Shown in pieces: positions 21,680-33,097 of a DNA stretch of 64,000 nt. Numbering within the stretch: position 1 is the stretch's first letter; each line of letters opens with the position of its first letter. The DNA is from Scalesia atractyloides (lineage: Eukaryota > Streptophyta > Magnoliopsida > Asterales > Asteraceae), in contig CAMTDV010000023.1 of the NCBI GenBank assembly GCA_947069175.1, positions 90,828,240 through 90,892,239 on the forward strand, in the 5' to 3' direction. Below the pieces are notes generated by a model, which did not search any database, was not told the DNA's origin, and was given only the letters and a program-made list of their open reading frames with translations. Both the position numbers and the translations under genes were made by a program.

Positions 21680-24625
21680 TGTAACACCCCAACCGATGGC
21701 GGAAACATCGGGATGAGACGAAAACGAGATTGCTCATTGCTCACAACATTATTAAGTGACAATAATTAATTAAACCATATTTCATTTCATAAGAATTGTC
21801 AAATACATCAATGTAACAAAACAAAGAACAATCTAACATTTGCCAAGTCATAACAAAATTGATACGTCGACGTTAAACCTAACGTCTAATTTGTGTGTAT
21901 CTAGTCCTTGCTATATTGTTTTCATAGCGTCATCTCCTTCAACTTGTAACATGTTTTAAAATATAGTCAATGCAAAAGCAAAGGCGAGTACACAAGTTTA
22001 AGCATAGCATACGTATACGAATAAAGTTTTAACAATCCTCATGGCAACTAAATCTATACAAGAGCAATATCAAGGCATGCAATGCTAATAATCAAACCCG
22101 TAACGCAATCACGATGTTTAACATGATCTCACGAATAACACGATGGAGGTGGATGCGTGAATTCCTATAGCGCTAAGCATGTCAAACAAAGGCTAAAAAT
22201 AGTTAATGACTAAAGCATAGCACAACGTTTATCCCCAGACAAGCAACAAGTATACGATTCAAGTAGTCATGTCTATAGGATTGTTTGTGCGTTTCATAAA
22301 GTTTAAGTGTTTGTGATTTTTGTATATGGAAACATGTTACACCCAAAAGGTGATATAAACAAATGTGGGTCGAGTGTACTCACAGTATTGCAAAGTCTTC
22401 TTTGGAAATACCGCGACGAGTTGATCAGTGGGAGAAAAGGGGACACCGAAGTCACCTTAAAGGCAAACGAATGGGTATAAGTAAACGGAAATTATGACGG
22501 AGGATTTGATTTGAAGTTGATTGAACGTATATATGTATAACATAGTCTATACGACGATTCTAGGTTTGAATTTATTAATATATTATAGGAATGCCGTCAA
22601 AATAATAAGTAATTATATATACCTTTGAATTCAATGTGTTATCTCTAGTTGTCGACTATAAAGTATATACATATACATCTTTCATGACAGTCGTAACGGT
22701 AGTATATATCTCGTCGTTAAATAAATATATTTTGTCGAAACATATAACTCATATGTATCTTGTCAAAAAAAAAGTAATATAGATATATATATATATACAT
22801 ATATATCTATATATGTTGTAGTAGCGAAATATATTTGCAGAAAGGAAGTATTAGATATATTTATATGTTTTGTCAAAACGTGTAATGTATACATACATAT
22901 ATGTTGTCGAAAAAGTCTAATAAGTAAAAATATATATCTTGTCGCTCGGTATATTTAAGTAGATACGTTTCTTCGATAAGCGTACTAAATATATATATAC
23001 ATTTCATGTCGAAAGATATGATTAAATAAGTATATACATTTTGTCGATAAAGTGTCATGTATAATATATTTTGTCGCTAAAAAATAAATAGACATATTTT
23101 GTCGATAAACGGGCAGAGTTTCCTCTTGTTTTTGGACAATCCCGACAACATATGTGTCGATATATTTTTCCAAAACACAACAATAAACAACGCAAGAATC
23201 GACGAAACACTATAAAATGTTTACATACTCTTTTTATGTCTACAAATTTTATAAGGTTCGGTTACGTGATTATAACACTAATTAAATACAAAACAATATA
23301 ATTAATAACATAAAAATTTGCGGCGTTAATAGTATACCGTGACGTGTTTTGATTGAGTTGACTAAAGCATTGACTGAACTTGGCCCCGAACACCGAACCG
23401 AACATCGAATCTGACTGGTTTGACTGGCGTTGACTGTTTGACCAGGTTTGACTTGAACCGAAACGTGTATGGACCAAGCTGACCCGAATCTGCTCGCTAA
23501 CCTGCTTTGACCGAGACCCAAACCAACTGTGAGGAGCCGTGTTGAACCGTTCATGACCCGAGCCGAAGAAATCGAAATTGTTTCGAACTTGAACCGGGTC
23601 AAACCGTACACTGAACCGGGGCTGACCAAACCCAAACTAAGTCTAACCCAAACCTTTTTCGACTCTAATCAAGACCCGAGATAACCCGAAACAAATCCCC
23701 AAGTTTGGACTTGAACTGAACCGAGGCTGATTCGACCCGAACCCGAGCCGAAGGTGAACCGGAACAACAGAATTTCTAACCAATACCACCACTACCGCCG
23801 CCGTCCGTCGAGCCGGACAACCGCAGCTACACCGCTGTTGTTGTCGCCGCTGAGACACGGCGACTGCCGCCGTCGCTGGTCCGATGCATCGTCGCAGCCG
23901 CGACGCTGCTCCGCCGCCACGCCACCGCACCGCCGTCGCTCTATCTTTCGTTTGAATCACCCACCACCACCGTTGCCCGCTGGAGGTGACGGCTGCTGCC
24001 GCCATCGATCGAAACCCCCCGGAGCCGTCATAGTCGCGCCACCACCACCACCTACCTTCTCTCTATCTCGTCTCTCTCTCCTCACAGCTCTCTCTCTCTC
24101 TCTGTCTGTCTGTAAGTATATATGCGGGTGTGTGTGTGTCGGGTTTAAGAGATCACAGGGGTGTGTGAGTGTGAGGGGTGTTACCGGAGAAGAAGGGCGC
24201 CGCCAGAGACGGCGCCGGTCGCCGAAAAAACGCCGAGGAGGGGGGATGGCGGCTGGTGTGCATTAGGGTTAGATGATGAAGATGAGGGTTAGGGGAGGTT
24301 TATGTAGGTAGGTTTAAGTGGTAAGGGTTTGATAGGTTGGGTTTAAAAGCCTGAGAGTGGCCCGAACGCGATTCTGAAGCCCATTTCTGCGCCCGAGCGT
24401 TATGAAATAGCGTATAATTTTATTTAAGTTTTAAACACGGGAATTAAATGTAAGACATCAAAAAAATATCGCGTTCGGTTGTCGTTTCGTTAAAAACACG
24501 TAAAAATGCGTTGTTTCCGTTTTTACACCGTTTTTTTCGATCCGATTGTAGTTGCGACTCAAGAAATAGAAAACGAGCGCGAATTTTTATATACATAATA
24601 AATATTGGAAATACGAGGCGTTACA
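21680..24625. mobile_element. 2946-bp solo LTR nested in the chromovirus 3' LTR
   Basis: Starts TGTAACACCCCAACCGATGG and ends TACGAGGCGTTACA. A perfect 5-bp target duplication CTGCC is at 21675-21679 and 24626-24630. No second LTR or pol remains, so it is a solo LTR left by recombination. Its termini match the solo LTR at 61492-63879 (same CCAACCGATG... opening and ACGAGGCGTTACA ending). The interior has an AT-rich TTTTGTCG repeat zone (22700-23110) and a GC-rich CCG-repeat zone (23780-24060); ORFs there are compositional artefacts. Confidence 0.92.
22700..23110. repeat. degenerate TTTTGTCGATAAA repeats in the solo LTR
   Basis: About nine variants of tatattttgtcg(a/c)taaa occur at roughly 40-60 bp spacing, for example at 22730, 22905, 22938, 23038, 23070 and 23097, separated by ATAT words. 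Confidence 0.7.
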
Positions 24626-25149
24626 CTGCCCATTGTCTTCTTCGTTTGAACCGACTGGTTACCCGCCCGCGTTAAAGCACTTTCATTCAGATATACCGAT
24701 GCACATATATGATTGAAATTAAAAAAAAACAAAACAAGGTGTCTACCGAAATGGATGAACCAGCGGTGACTTGGTTCCGATTCTGGTATTCCGGGAAGAA
24801 GAGACTCCGGTGACGGAGGAATTCCGACTGAACAGTGGGAGCTTCAAGGTGACTTGAGTGAAATGAGAGCAGAAGAGATGCAAGTTTGATTGAGACTTCG
24901 TTTAGTATTTATATATGGAGACAGGAGGTTCCGATTTTCGGTTTTAGGTAACAAGATCCGATGATTGATATCTGCCAGAAGATGACAGCCGGATTGATTT
25001 CCAATTTGCCAGAAATAGCCGCAACAGTTGTCGAAGTTCAAAGAAAACGCGGCCGATGAGCGATTATTTTGGTCTGGTTGCAGGTTTCCCATTTGATCTA
25101 AGTGTGTGTATATATATATATATATTGATATGCGGGTTTAAACACATGA

Positions 25150-25222
25150 AGTGCGTGTAGTCCAGTGGTGTTTGTTGCGTGTGTTTAACCGGGAAACCCG
25201 GGTTCGATCCCGGTTCACCCTC
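25150..25222 (+). other. tRNA-like module D in the 3' LTR
   Basis: On the + strand: GTAGTCCAGTGGTGTTTG, then ACCCGGGTTCGATCCCGG, a strong B-box/T-arm. It is opposite in orientation to modules A-C. Confidence 0.65.
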
Positions 25223-25473
25223 GTTTTATTTATTTTAATTATTTTAAGATAAATCATTTACTAATAATATATTTAATATTTAGTTGCTTATTTATTTTAT
25301 TAAATTTATTCTAAATCTTTGTTACTATTATTATATACATATATATATATATAAATTCTAATGTTTAAAACAATAAACAAAAATGTAAAATCAAAAGATC
25401 ATTTGACATAAATAAATACACGGATCGGTAATTTGGGGCGGGTTTCCGAAACCCGATTTACATAAATGTTACA

Positions 25474-25500
25474 GTATCCCCTACTTTTAGAAATCGTCCC
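25474..25500 (-). promoter_or_regulatory. polypurine tract region of the chromovirus
   Basis: On the minus strand the sequence next to the 3' LTR reads AAAAGTAGGGGATAC and then TGTAACA. This is where plus-strand priming should occur in Ty3/gypsy elements. Confidence 0.6.
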
Positions 25501-25505
25501 CAAAT

Positions 25506-26051
25506 TTAAGTAGTAGTTGTAACTGGGAAAAGATGCGGGTATTTTTCGCGCATTGAGTCTTCACGTTTCCAAGTAAACTCGGGCCCTCGTTTTGACTCCC
25601 AAGGCACCCTAACGATTGGAATACGACTTCGCCTTAAACGTTTCTCACCGAAATCCATGATCTCTACTGGTCTTTCAATGAAGTGCATTGACTCATCAAC
25701 TTGAATATCTTCTAGAGGGATATGGAGGTTTACGTCGGCAAGGCACTTTTTCAAGTTTGATATGTGGAACGTGGGGTGAATTCTGTTAAGCTCTTCTGGT
25801 AGGTCAAGCTTGTAAGCTACAGGACCTACTCTTTCGAGTATCTTGAAAGGTCCTACGTAGCGTGGTGCTAGCTTGCCCTTTTGGCCAAAAGGAACCACTC
25901 CCTTCCACGGTGATACTTTCAAAAGTACTTGATCACCAACGCCAAACTCCAAGGGCTTTCGTCGTTTGTCAGCATAACTCTTTTGACGACTTTGAGCCGC
26001 TAGAAGATTGTTTCGAATTTGGAGGATTTTGTCGGTTGTTTCTGGAATCAA
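25506..26051 (-). pseudogene. chromovirus integrase C-terminus with chromodomain
   Basis: Open frame of 181 codons. It begins in the integrase C-terminal domain (ADKRRKPLEFGVGDQVLLKV, WKGVVPFGQKGKLAPRYVGPF) and ends in a chromodomain (RPVEIMDFGEKRLRRSRIP, VPWESKRGPEFTWKRED, MREKYPHLF). In chromoviruses this module directs integration toward methylated chromatin. It is separated from the catalytic core by stops and a frameshift. Confidence 0.92.
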
Positions 26052-26075
26052 TTCAGGTCCGGTGATTTGCGCTTC

Positions 26076-26728
26076 ACCAATTTCGTGCTAACATACTGGA
26101 GATCGGCATTTACGACCGTATAAAGCTTCGAAAGGAGCCATGCCGATACTTGAATGATAGCTATTGTTGTACGAAGACTCGACTAACGGTAGATGAGCGT
26201 GTCAATTCCCTCTGAAGTCTATGACGCATGCTCGAAGCATGTCTTCAAGAGTTTGGATGTGCGCTTAGATTGACCATCAGTTTGAGGGTGAAAGGCGGTG
26301 ATGAGGTCTAAACGTGTACCCAAATCAGTTTGTACGGCTCGCCATGTTCGTGAAATGAAACGACCATCACGGTCTGAAATGATGCTTAATGATACACCAT
26401 GACGGCTTACGATTTCGCTGATGTAGATACGAGCTAACTTCTCATTCTTGAAGTCCTCGGGAATTGGAATGAAGTGAGCTGATTTTGTAAGATGATCGAT
26501 GATTACCCATATGGTGTCATACCCACTGGAGGTGTGAGGTAACCCGATAATGAAGTCCATGGTTATGTTTTCCCACTTCCATACAAGTATTTCGGGTTGG
26601 ACTAGGAGTCCTGAAGGTCTTTGATGTTCGGCTTTCACTTTGGAACATGTAAGGCACTTGGAAACAAAAACAGCGATATTCTTCTTCATGCCAGGCCACC
26701 AGTAGGTGTATCGTAGGTCTTGATACAT
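26076..26728 (-). pseudogene. chromovirus integrase core, catalytic Glu replaced by Lys
   Basis: 170-codon frame 26728-26219 holding the DD35E core. With its Met as residue 1: D58 (TMDFIIGLP), D119 (SDRDGRF) and residue 155 in TDGQSKRT, where the family has Glu. The codon is AAG (CTT at 26264-26266 on the + strand). The 35-residue spacing confirms the position. A frameshift follows at about 26240, after which the usual sequence resumes in another frame (ACVIDF) and hits a stop. The core is therefore doubly inactivated. Confidence 0.9.
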
Positions 26729-26739
26729 CTTATCAGCTC

Positions 26740-27338
26740 CTAGATGTACAGAGTATCGTGTTTTGTTGCCTCATTCATGAGGAAATCACAAAGGTTGTCG
26801 CGATCGGGAATCCAAATACGGTTTAAATAGTATAGAATACCATCGGATTTGGTTTCGATTTTGAGTTCAGCTCCACATGACAGCTCATCGCGTATGTCAT
26901 TTTTCGTTACAGAGATATGTTGAGCTGCCCGAATTCGATCTTTGATATCGGTTACAATTTGCGAACATAGAAGATGAATAGAGTTTGCATATCCCTTTCG
27001 ACTGAGTGCATCAGCCACCACGTTTGCCTTGCAGGATGATACCGAATCTCACAGTCATAATCATTGAGAAGTTCGACCCATCGTCGTTGCCTCATGTTCA
27101 ATTCTTTTTTATTGAAGATACGTTGGAGACTCTTGTGGTCAGTGTATATTTCACGCTTGGTACCGTAGAGGTAATGTCTCCATATCTTGAGGGCGAACAC
27201 GACGGCTCCAAGTTCCAGGTCGTGGGTGGTATAGTTCTTCTCATGTATTTTGAGTTGCCTGGAGGCATAGGTTATCACGTTTCCTCTTTGCATCAAAACA
27301 CAGCCTAGACCTTGCCCTGACGCGTCGCAATAAACCAC
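26740..27338 (-). pseudogene. chromovirus RNase H and integrase zinc-binding linker
   Basis: 27338-26952 reads VYCDASGQGLGCVLMQRG, ASRQLKIHEKNYTTHDLELG, IYTDHKSLQRIF: RNase H with its Asp (YCDAS), Glu (DLELG) and Asp (YTDHKSL) residues visible. It shifts frame at about 27010 into 27021-26740 (VADALSRKG, IRDELSCG), the start of the integrase N-terminal region. Confidence 0.9.
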
Positions 27339-27389
27339 AAAGTCTTCGCAACCTTTGGGGAGTATAAGGATAGGTGCGTCACAAAGCTT

Positions 27390-28205
27390 TTACTTCAAAG
27401 TTTGGAAGGCCTCCTCTTGCTTGGGTCCCCAGATGAAAGGTTTCCCCTTGTGAGTCAAGGCCGTGAGTGGAATGACCATACGAGAGAAATTGGCAATGAA
27501 GCGTCGATAATAACCAGCCAAGCCAAGAAATGACCTAACTTCGGTAGGGGTACGTGGCGCTTGCCATTCTTGTACTGCCTTGATTTTCGAAGGATCGACA
27601 TGAATCCCTTTGTCATTAACGACATGGCCAAGAAATTGTACCTCTCTTAACCAGAATTCGCATTTTGAGAACTTAGCGTAAAGCTTTTTAGTCCTTAAGA
27701 GTATCATAATGACTCAAAGATGTCGCTCATGATCGGATTTTGACTTGGAGTAGATAAGGATGTCATCAATGAAGACTATGACAAAACGGTCGAGATAGGG
27801 TTTGCATACCCTATTCATCAAATCCATGAAGACAGCGGGGGCGTTGGTTAATCCAAAAGGCATAACCATGAACTCATAATGACCATAACGAGTTCGAAAA
27901 GCAGTTTTTGGAATATCTTCTTCGCGCACTCTAAGCTGATGATAACCAGAACGAATGTCGATTTTGGAAAAACAGTGGCGCCTTGAAGTTGGTCTAGCAT
28001 GTCATCAATATGAGGCAAAGGATAGAGATTCTTAATGGTCAACTTGTTGAGTTCTCTATAGTCAATGCACATGCGAAACGTTCCATCCTTCTTCTTCACA
28101 AAAAGAACATGTGCACCCCAAGGCGACGAGCTAGGACATATGAATCCTTTGATAGTCAGCTCTTGCAGCTGACTGGCCAATTCTTACATTTCGGATGGGT
28201 CTAAC
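27390..28205 (-). pseudogene. chromovirus reverse transcriptase
   Basis: Three overlapping frames cover RT. 28180-27950 has KKKDGTFRMCIDYRELNKLT and YPLPHIDDMLDQLQGA; 27929-27714 has FRTRYGHYEFMVMPFGLTNA and the active site VIVFIDDILIYSK (FIDD at 27762-27773, both Asp intact); 27707-27390 has LGHVVNDKGIHVDPSKI and SFLGLAGYYRRFI. Frameshifts at about 27950 and 27712 break the polyprotein. Confidence 0.93.
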
Positions 28206-28792
28206 CTATAAGGAGATTTTGCGACTGGTGTAGCACCAGGCACAAGATCGATATGAAATTCAACTTCTCGCACAGGAGGAAGTCCTGAAACATCGCGGAA
28301 ATACTTGAGGAAATTCTTTCACGATCGGAATATCTTCAAGCTTCCTTTCTTGGCCTTCCTTCTTGACGATGTGAGCTAAAACGCGACGTAATCTTTGCGA
28401 AGATATCTTCGAGCTTGAAGGCATGACATCAATTTGAGCCCTTTCGAAGGAGTCTCTCCAAAGATACGTAGGGTCTGACCATTGGTGAGAGGAATACGAA
28501 TGAACTTTTCATGGCACACTACTTCGGCGTGATGCTGAGCCAGTCCATACCGATGATAACATCGAAACTTCCCAATTTCATAGGAATGAGGTCAATTGAG
28601 AAGTCGTGATCATTTAGGGTAAGAGTGCAATCACATATGATAGAATTTAACGCAATGGGTTCTCCATCAGCAACTTCCACCGTGAGCGATTAGCAAGACT
28701 AACACGAGGTAGGTCAAGAATAGGTTCGAATTCTAAAGATACAAAGCTCTTATCCACTCCAGTATCGTATAATATGGATGCATAACTACCAT
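28206..28792 (-). pseudogene. chromovirus aspartic protease region
   Basis: The active-site triad Asp-Thr-Gly lies at 28758-28766 (minus strand), followed by VDKSFVSLEFEPI. Downstream DVIIGMDWL-like and IPIV segments appear in alternating frames, so the reading frame is broken several times. Confidence 0.8.
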
Positions 28793-30159
28793 TTACGAGA
28801 AAGTACCATTGACCACATTGTTGTCTACCCTTGCTTGGTTTGCATTGATATTGAAAGCCCTTCCTCTAGCAGGTGGAGGAGCTTGGTTAGCTTGGTTCAC
28901 CGGGTTTGCTTGGGCTTGGGCATTGATGATGTTTACAGGCTGTGGGCAAGTATTCCTGAAATGGTTTGGGTCCCCACAATTAAAACAGGCTCGCATGGGT
29001 TGCATCATGGTGTAGTTGGGTTGGTAGTAAGGTTGGGCTATGGGTTGGGCAGGTGGTAGAAGTAAGGGTTGTTGGGCTTGGCCCACCATTTTGTTTTGGG
29101 TTTGGGTTGGAGGCTGATTGCGGTTCGCTCGCTGAAGTGTACGGCAGGTTTGGATAGTGTGATCTGCACGGCCACAACTTGTGCAATGTTGGCAAGGGTT
29201 CTCAGGAGGGTGATGGAATTGGCAACGGTTACACTTTGGGTGTGGGCCTGTGTATGGCCTTTTGAATGGTGCGGTTGGAGGGCGACTTGGGTGATTGAAG
29301 CAGCAGTGATGGGAGAGTTGGTTTGGGTGACGGTGAAATTCTTGCCATTTCGCTTCCTCTTACTAGCAAACTTAGAGGAGGAACCAGATGGGGTTGGAAT
29401 TGGGGTTTCAACAGTCGTTCTCTTCTTTTTATCTTTAAAATCACCATTACGAATGCGATTTTCCGTAAGTTCCGTCGCTAATTCCATTGCGGCTTCAAGT
29501 GTTGCAGGAGAAGTGCTTAAACCGAATCTTGGATTTTCGAGGGGAGGCCTCGAATATAGTGCTCAATTAAGCGGTATAATGGGGTGAACAAATTGGGAAA
29601 CCATCTGGTTCAATTCAAGAAACCTCTTGTTGTAGGAGGTTTGATCCCCTTCCTTTTGCTTTAAAGAATAGAATTCATCTTTAAGCTTTTTGATCTCGCT
29701 CCTAGGACAGAAGCGTCTTGTCAATATTTCCCTCAATTCCTACCATGATAAGGCCATGGCATCTTCCACACCTCGCTTGCCCTTTTCCGTGTTCCACAGT
29801 ACCCCAAACAAATGTCCAATAGCGTAATGTACCTTGCGATCCTCAGGACAGTCGCAATGAGAAAGGTGTTTTCCAGCTCCTCAAACCAATGGAGGAGAGC
29901 GGTGACACCTTCAATCCCTTCATATTTTGGGGGATCGCAGGACTTGAAGTGTTTGTGGTGCATTTAGTGGTTTTGGGAGGAGGGTTGGCAATGTTTTGGT
30001 CTTCTTGGTTCGGAGGGTTGATGGGATTTGCGGTGAGAGCTTGTTGAACTTGTAGCACGATGTCAGGAAGTACTGCGGCCATTTGTTTAGCAATTTGCGT
30101 GGCCAAGCGTTCGCTCGACTTTTCTGACCTTCTACCTCCTCGTAAGTGCTAACAGACAT
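28793..30159 (-). pseudogene. chromovirus gag with CCHC knuckle, frame-disrupted
   Basis: The start region reads STYEEVEGQKSRA (30159). Further on come FKSCDPPKYEGIEGVTALLH, WFEELENTF and GKNFTVTQ pieces in shifting frames. The nucleocapsid knuckle CFNCGDPNHFRNTC (C-x2-C-x4-H-x4-C) is intact near 28946-28989. At least four frame changes are needed to read through, so no functional Gag is made. Confidence 0.88.
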
Positions 30160-30986
30160 CTACAGGAATATATGTAGGGAGATTATGAATTTGAGAATTT
30201 TCTAGGTGTCATGTGTCGTAAAAAGAATGGAAACAACATTTATAAATAACTAAAAATAACTTAACTACATCCATAGGATGTCTTGGGCTTGCTCATGTTC
30301 GGGCCTCCAAATGTCTCCCATACCATAGCCTGTATAGTCATGTGGGCCCCCATGACTATTGGGCTTGATAGGGTTCACATTGGTGTCGGCTGGTTAACAC
30401 TCGTATCACCCGAATGAAAGTCGTAAAACATGATTGCGAGATGTAAGGTCGGAGGGTGTCCATGTATAGACACAATGACAACTCAAAGTGAGGTTAGTTC
30501 ACACGACGTTTGGTATAGCACGCTTTTGCCTAATAGGTCCTTTGTACTCCCATCTTAGTCCCTAGGTAGGCAAACTGGTCCTTTATTTTGTATTTATACG
30601 AATGCCAAGCCTAGACAGGACGTTCGGACTACCGGTACTCGTACTCTTCCAGTTACTACATGCCCGTCGTGAGAAACTCATTTTGATGTGATTTGAAAAA
30701 TATAAAAAAAACATTGCAAAAAAAAATTCTTGAAAAGGAAACATGGAAATTGTGAAATCGTGAGGTGTGTGCTTTCATAGATATGATATGTTATGAGTAT
30801 ATGAACTATGATGAGTATTGCATATTAACATGTACTTGTGAGAGTGCTTCATAATATTGCATGTGAAAATAAACATGAAACATATAAATATCATGAATTT
30901 TGCATGTAACACATAAAAAATTAAAAATCAACTATATTATAGACTCTAAGGGTCTAATATCCTATCCTATATCCCTATAGTCACAA
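30160..30986. other. 5' leader of the chromovirus
   Basis: Untranslated region between the PBS and gag in element orientation. No ORF of note. Confidence 0.7.
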
Positions 30987-30998
30987 GCTCAGATACCA
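30987..30998 (-). promoter_or_regulatory. primer binding site, initiator-Met tRNA type
   Basis: On the minus strand TGGTATCTGAGC follows three bases after the LTR end GTGTGACA. It matches the common plant PBS complementary to initiator tRNA-Met except for one base. Confidence 0.82.
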
Positions 30999-32031
30999 AT
31001 CTGTCACACCCCGTCCGCAGTGGAATAAAAGTCGAGCATGATTGGGTTATCACCAAAGCTCATGATATTTACTAAAAGTTTCATATTTATTAAATCCAAA
31101 TTAAATTCAAATATCCAACACAAAATTTCATACAAGCACAAACAATAAACAAACGATTGTTCCAACGAAATAGCTTGATTATTCTTCTAAGGCCATCCTA
31201 AATGTTTCTTTCCTCAACTTGATCACCTGTATCATGCGTAAAATAGAAGAAATTTGGGTCAACAAAAGTTGGCGAGTGAATCTTGATAAACCATTTAACA
31301 AATGAATTTTATTGTTGTTTAAATAAGATTGTGCATAAATCACATGTAATCAAATGTATTATATATATATATATATATATCGAATCACAAACCATTGTAT
31401 GAACATATGACATAATGGATGATGTATGTGAGATCAAGGCTCAATCAAACGGAGCCGATCTAATGAGGCACCTGACGCTCAACCGTATCCCACGAGGAAC
31501 TGATGGGCCATGAAATGATTGCATTGAAATGTTAAAATGTATCCATATATAAACCACATAGCAAACAATACACATTTGGTCACGAAGTGATGCTAGCACA
31601 AGCGTTAAATAAAATAAAGAAATGGTACGACACATGATACACCCCAAAACGTGATTAAAACGAGGAATTTGTAGAGATTCAGTCACCTTGGGTGCGTATT
31701 CTTGAGTGGTAAAGAGAGCGCATGAGATGGGAATTGAAACGACGATAAAGTACTAACCTAAACATAATAACACGATAACTCAATAAATAAATAAACTAAC
31801 TTTTTGGTTAAAAACCTTTGTTTAGATTTTTAAGTAAATTTTATTTGCGTTTAGTTGGTATAATAACCCTTAGGATATGTTTATATTTCTCCTTAAAACA
31901 AACTACTTGAATTAAATCACAAACTCATAAAGTAACATACAAATAAAATAATAATATAAAATGATATATATATATATATATTGTCAGACTGACAAGCCTG
32001 ACAAGTGGGCGGTTCGATCGGTTTTAGTGTG

Positions 32032-32447
32032 CGTGTGGTGAGGCTCGAACTTGTGACCTCTCGGTTGCGTGCACGCAGCTCTACCAACTGAGCTACGTGT
32101 GTAACCTGAAAGGATCACTATTTTAATTATTCTTATACCCTTCTTAAGTTTATTCAAATTCAATTTATTTTCAAAAAGGTTATAATGAATCGAACCGGAC
32201 GCATGCAACAGTCTCGAACCTGAGCCTCCACTGTGACTTGCACCCAGCCCGACCAACTGGGCTGTGTCTAACACGTCCATACATGGAATCTAATTATAGT
32301 TAAATGCTTAATATGTTATTCCAGGAAGTAATAAATTTTAAAAAGGTTGGAAGTGGCTGGGCTAGTGGGGGTGTGCACAGTTTCGAACCGGTGGTCATAG
32401 GTTTAGGTTGCACCCGGCCCAACCAGTTGGGCGGGGTGCTTAACCCG
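32032..32447 (-). other. tRNA-like modules A, B and C in the 5' LTR
   Basis: Same three modules as in the other LTR: A at 32032-32107 (GTAGCTCAGTTGGTAGAGC), B at 32191-32275 (CCCAGTTGGTCGGGCTGG) and C at 32370-32447 (CCGGTTCGAAACTGTG). A minus-strand ORF through A gives SSVGRAACTQPRGHKFEP, a translation typical of tRNA-like DNA. Confidence 0.65.
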
Positions 32448-33023
32448 TTTACAAACCGTATTTCAAAAATCAAAAAACCACACTGCCCATTGTCTTCTTC
32501 GTTTGAACCGACTGGTTACCCGCCCGCATTAAACCACTTTCATTCAGATATACCGATGCACATATATGATTGAAAATAATTAAATAAAACAGGGTGTCTA
32601 CCGAAATGGATGAACCGGCGGTGACTTGGTTCCGATTCTGGTATTCCGGCGAGAAGAGACTCCGGTGACGGAGGAATTCCGACTGAACAGGGGGAGCTTC
32701 AAGGTGACTTGAGCGAAATGAGAGCAGAAGAGATGGAAGTTTGATTGAGACTTCGTTTAGTATTTATAGATGGAGACAGGAGGTTCCGGTTTTCGGTTTT
32801 AGGTAACAAGATCCGATAATTGATATCTGCAACAGCCGGATTGATTTCCAATTTGCCAAAATAGCCGCAACAGTTGTCGAAGTTCAAAGAAAACGCGGCT
32901 GATGAGCGATGATTTTGGTCTAGTTGCAGGGTTCCCGTTTGATCTAGTATGTATATTATATATATATATATATATATATTGAAATACTTTAAATATGATT
33001 TTTATTTATGGGTATTAAACACA

Positions 33024-33097
33024 TGAAGTGTGTATAGTCGTGTGTTTGTTGTTTGTGTGTTACCGGAGAAACCCGGGTTCGATCCCTGTTCACCCTC
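33024..33097 (+). other. tRNA-like module D in the 5' LTR
   Basis: AACCCGGGTTCGATCC-type B-box on the + strand, mirroring module D at 25150-25222. The upstream half is more decayed than in the other LTR. Confidence 0.6.

Larger units (their letters stand above)
20180..25473 (-). repeat. 3' LTR of the chromovirus, interrupted by a solo LTR
   Basis: The left edge tgtcacactccgacccgcag and right edge acataaatgttaca match the other LTR (31002-33358). 21680-24625 is a later insertion with its own 5-bp target duplication. The LTR carries (TA)n at about 21138-21181 and four tRNA-like modules. Confidence 0.95.

Noticed and set aside
23754..24266. 170-codon ORF with Arg/Pro/Ser-rich product
   Set aside because: Lies wholly inside a solo LTR; composition comes from CCG repeats and CT runs, and the opposite strand is equally open.
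29069..29587. 172-codon + strand ORF
   Set aside because: Antisense shadow of the chromovirus gag, which has the CCHC knuckle on the minus strand.
21222..33097. tRNA genes in the LTRs
   Set aside because: A- and B-box-like blocks are present, but anticodon and T stems fail to pair and no acceptor stem closes; annotated as tRNA-like modules only.
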